Of a DNA stretch of 6,982 bases, positions 6,523 to 6,982 are shown piece by piece; position 1 is the stretch's first letter; every line of letters begins with the position of its first letter. The stretch comes from Oligoflexia bacterium (GTDB lineage Bacteria > Bdellovibrionota > UBA1018): the NCBI GenBank assembly GCA_903928955.1, contig CAIYTD010000234.1:1-6982 (forward strand), read 5' to 3'. The notes beneath the pieces were generated by a model. It was given only the letters and a program-made list of their open reading frames with translations. It made no database searches and was not told the origin of the DNA. A program made the position numbers and the translations under genes.

Positions 6523-6735
6523 TTACTGCTCAAGTGCTTTTTCAACGTTTGAAGCTTGGGGGCCTTTGGGGCCTTCAATTAAATCAAACTCGACTTTTTG
6601 TCCTTCTAACAGGGTTTTAAATCCATCACCTTGTATAGCAGTATAGTGCACAAAAACATCACGCTCCGTTCCTTCAGTCTGTATAAAACCATAACCTTTA
6701 CTGTCATTAAACCACTTCACTGAACCTGTTGCCAT
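6523..6735 (-). CDS. CspA-family cold-shock protein
   Basis: The 70-aa single-domain protein is a complete cold-shock domain: VKWFN (6-10), RNP1 motif KGYGFI (13-18) and RNP2 motif DVFVHY (26-31). The aromatic residues of these motifs bind single-stranded RNA or DNA. The C-terminal part (GQKVEFDLIEGPKGPQASNV) is the usual final strand set. It should act as a cytoplasmic RNA chaperone or transcription antiterminator. Such genes are often multi-copy, and only some copies are cold-induced, so a paralogue name is not justified. A strong ribosome binding site, AGGGGGTG (6748-6741 on the minus strand), precedes the ATG by 5 nt. The gene is convergent with the AST-like operon and has no visible functional link to it. 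Confidence 0.95.
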   Translation of the reverse strand: MATGSVKWFNDSKGYGFIQTEGTERDVFVHYTAIQGDGFKTLLEGQKVEFDLIEGPKGPQASNVEKALEQ

Positions 6736-6823
6736 TCGAACACCCCCTGAAAAAATGATAAAACAATGAAGAGCAACCCACTTCGAAGTAATCGCGTATT
6801 GCCAGGAAGGTCAATTGAAAAAT

Positions 6824-6838
6824 AATCTTTTAAAGATT
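6824..6838. repeat. 15-bp AT-rich palindrome upstream of csp
   Basis: AATCTTT-T-AAAGATT is a perfect 7+1+7 inverted repeat, about 90 bp upstream of the csp start and just upstream of the TTGACC hexamer as read on the minus strand. It could be a regulator site, but AT-rich palindromes of this size also arise by chance. Confidence 0.35.
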
Positions 6839-6928
6839 TTATGAGTTTATTTCTCTATTCAGCGTAACGCCTCCTTTTGCGACTGTTGTAAATTTAAGGT
6901 ATCAGGTTGGTGGGATTTACAGATTGAG

Positions 6929-6959
6929 ATTTTAGACGCAACAGCTTGATATCTAAAAT
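6929..6959. repeat. 8-bp inverted repeat with 15-nt spacer
   Basis: ATTTTAGA (6929-6936) is complementary to TCTAAAAT (6952-6959). The stem is AT-rich and weak, followed on the plus strand by TTTACTATTC. It may be a weak terminator of a gene beyond the window, an operator, or chance. Confidence 0.25.
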
Positions 6960-6982
6960 TTACTATTCAGGCTTGGATATCC

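Larger units (their letters stand above)
6736..6982. other. Upstream region of csp, no gene seen
   Basis: These 247 bases hold no supportable coding frame. Read on the minus strand they are the leader and promoter region of csp. They contain the csp ribosome binding site, a TTGACC hexamer (6814-6809) that could be a -35 box but lacks a good -10 at the right distance, a TATCAT (6760-6755) without a good -35, and two inverted repeats listed separately. A long untranslated leader, as known for cold-inducible csp genes, is possible but not shown. An isolated AAGGAGG on the minus strand near 6868-6876 has no start codon at a useful distance. Confidence 0.5.

Noticed and set aside
6766..6825. Short plus-strand frame of 19 codons opposite the csp leader (MKSNPLRSNRVLPGRSIEK)
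   Set aside because: It has no convincing ribosome binding site, no recognisable motif, and lies within a probable csp leader region; frames this short occur by chance.
1..6982. Mobile element, phage, toxin-antitoxin, CRISPR or defence genes
   Set aside because: No transposase, integrase, long repeat, repeat-spacer array or nuclease-type protein is present; all substantial frames are metabolic, membrane or housekeeping genes.

Overview
The window is AT-rich, tightly packed bacterial DNA. It looks chromosomal, with no sign of mobile elements, tRNA/rRNA genes or CRISPR arrays. A BatE-like TPR/SH3 membrane protein, a stand-alone CspA-type gene and a divergent arginine-succinyltransferase-type cluster fit a Gram-negative. 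A Bdellovibrionota, other delta-like or Legionella-like lineage is my guess from protein style. No taxonomic marker gene is present, so the placement is tentative.

Layout. On the left, two genes run on the minus strand: a BatE-like protein (85-885) and, 31 nt after its stop, the first 17 codons of a probable exported protein that runs off the window edge (1-53). A short divergent intergenic region (886-971) separates them from a plus-strand operon of four genes. These are a class III PLP aminotransferase (972-2384), an M20-family metallohydrolase (2381-3862), AstA (3859-4902) and AstD (4924-6459). The first three are chained by two 4-bp ATGA stop/start overlaps; astD follows after 21 nt with a good ribosome binding site. 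A perfect 13-bp-stem hairpin (6483-6511) lies between the convergent ends of astD and a CspA-family cold-shock gene (6523-6735, minus). The last 247 bases are the upstream region of that csp gene and hold no gene I can support.

How the genes work together. AstA and AstD are enzymes of the arginine succinyltransferase (AST) pathway, which breaks arginine down to glutamate through N-succinylated intermediates. The aminotransferase is in the right place for the AstC step. The M20 hydrolase could remove succinate at the end, in place of the M14-type AstE. No astB (succinylarginine dihydrolase) lies within the operon. The set would therefore be complete as an ornithine-to-glutamate succinyl route, or for another diamino acid, but not for arginine unless astB lies elsewhere. 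The AstA homologue also appears to have Gly where the E. coli enzyme has its annotated catalytic His229. This compact, re-tooled AST-like operon is the most interesting object in the window. A perfect 15-bp palindrome (ATGGGAAGTTCCCAT, 946-960) directly before the first ribosome binding site is a good candidate for its operator.
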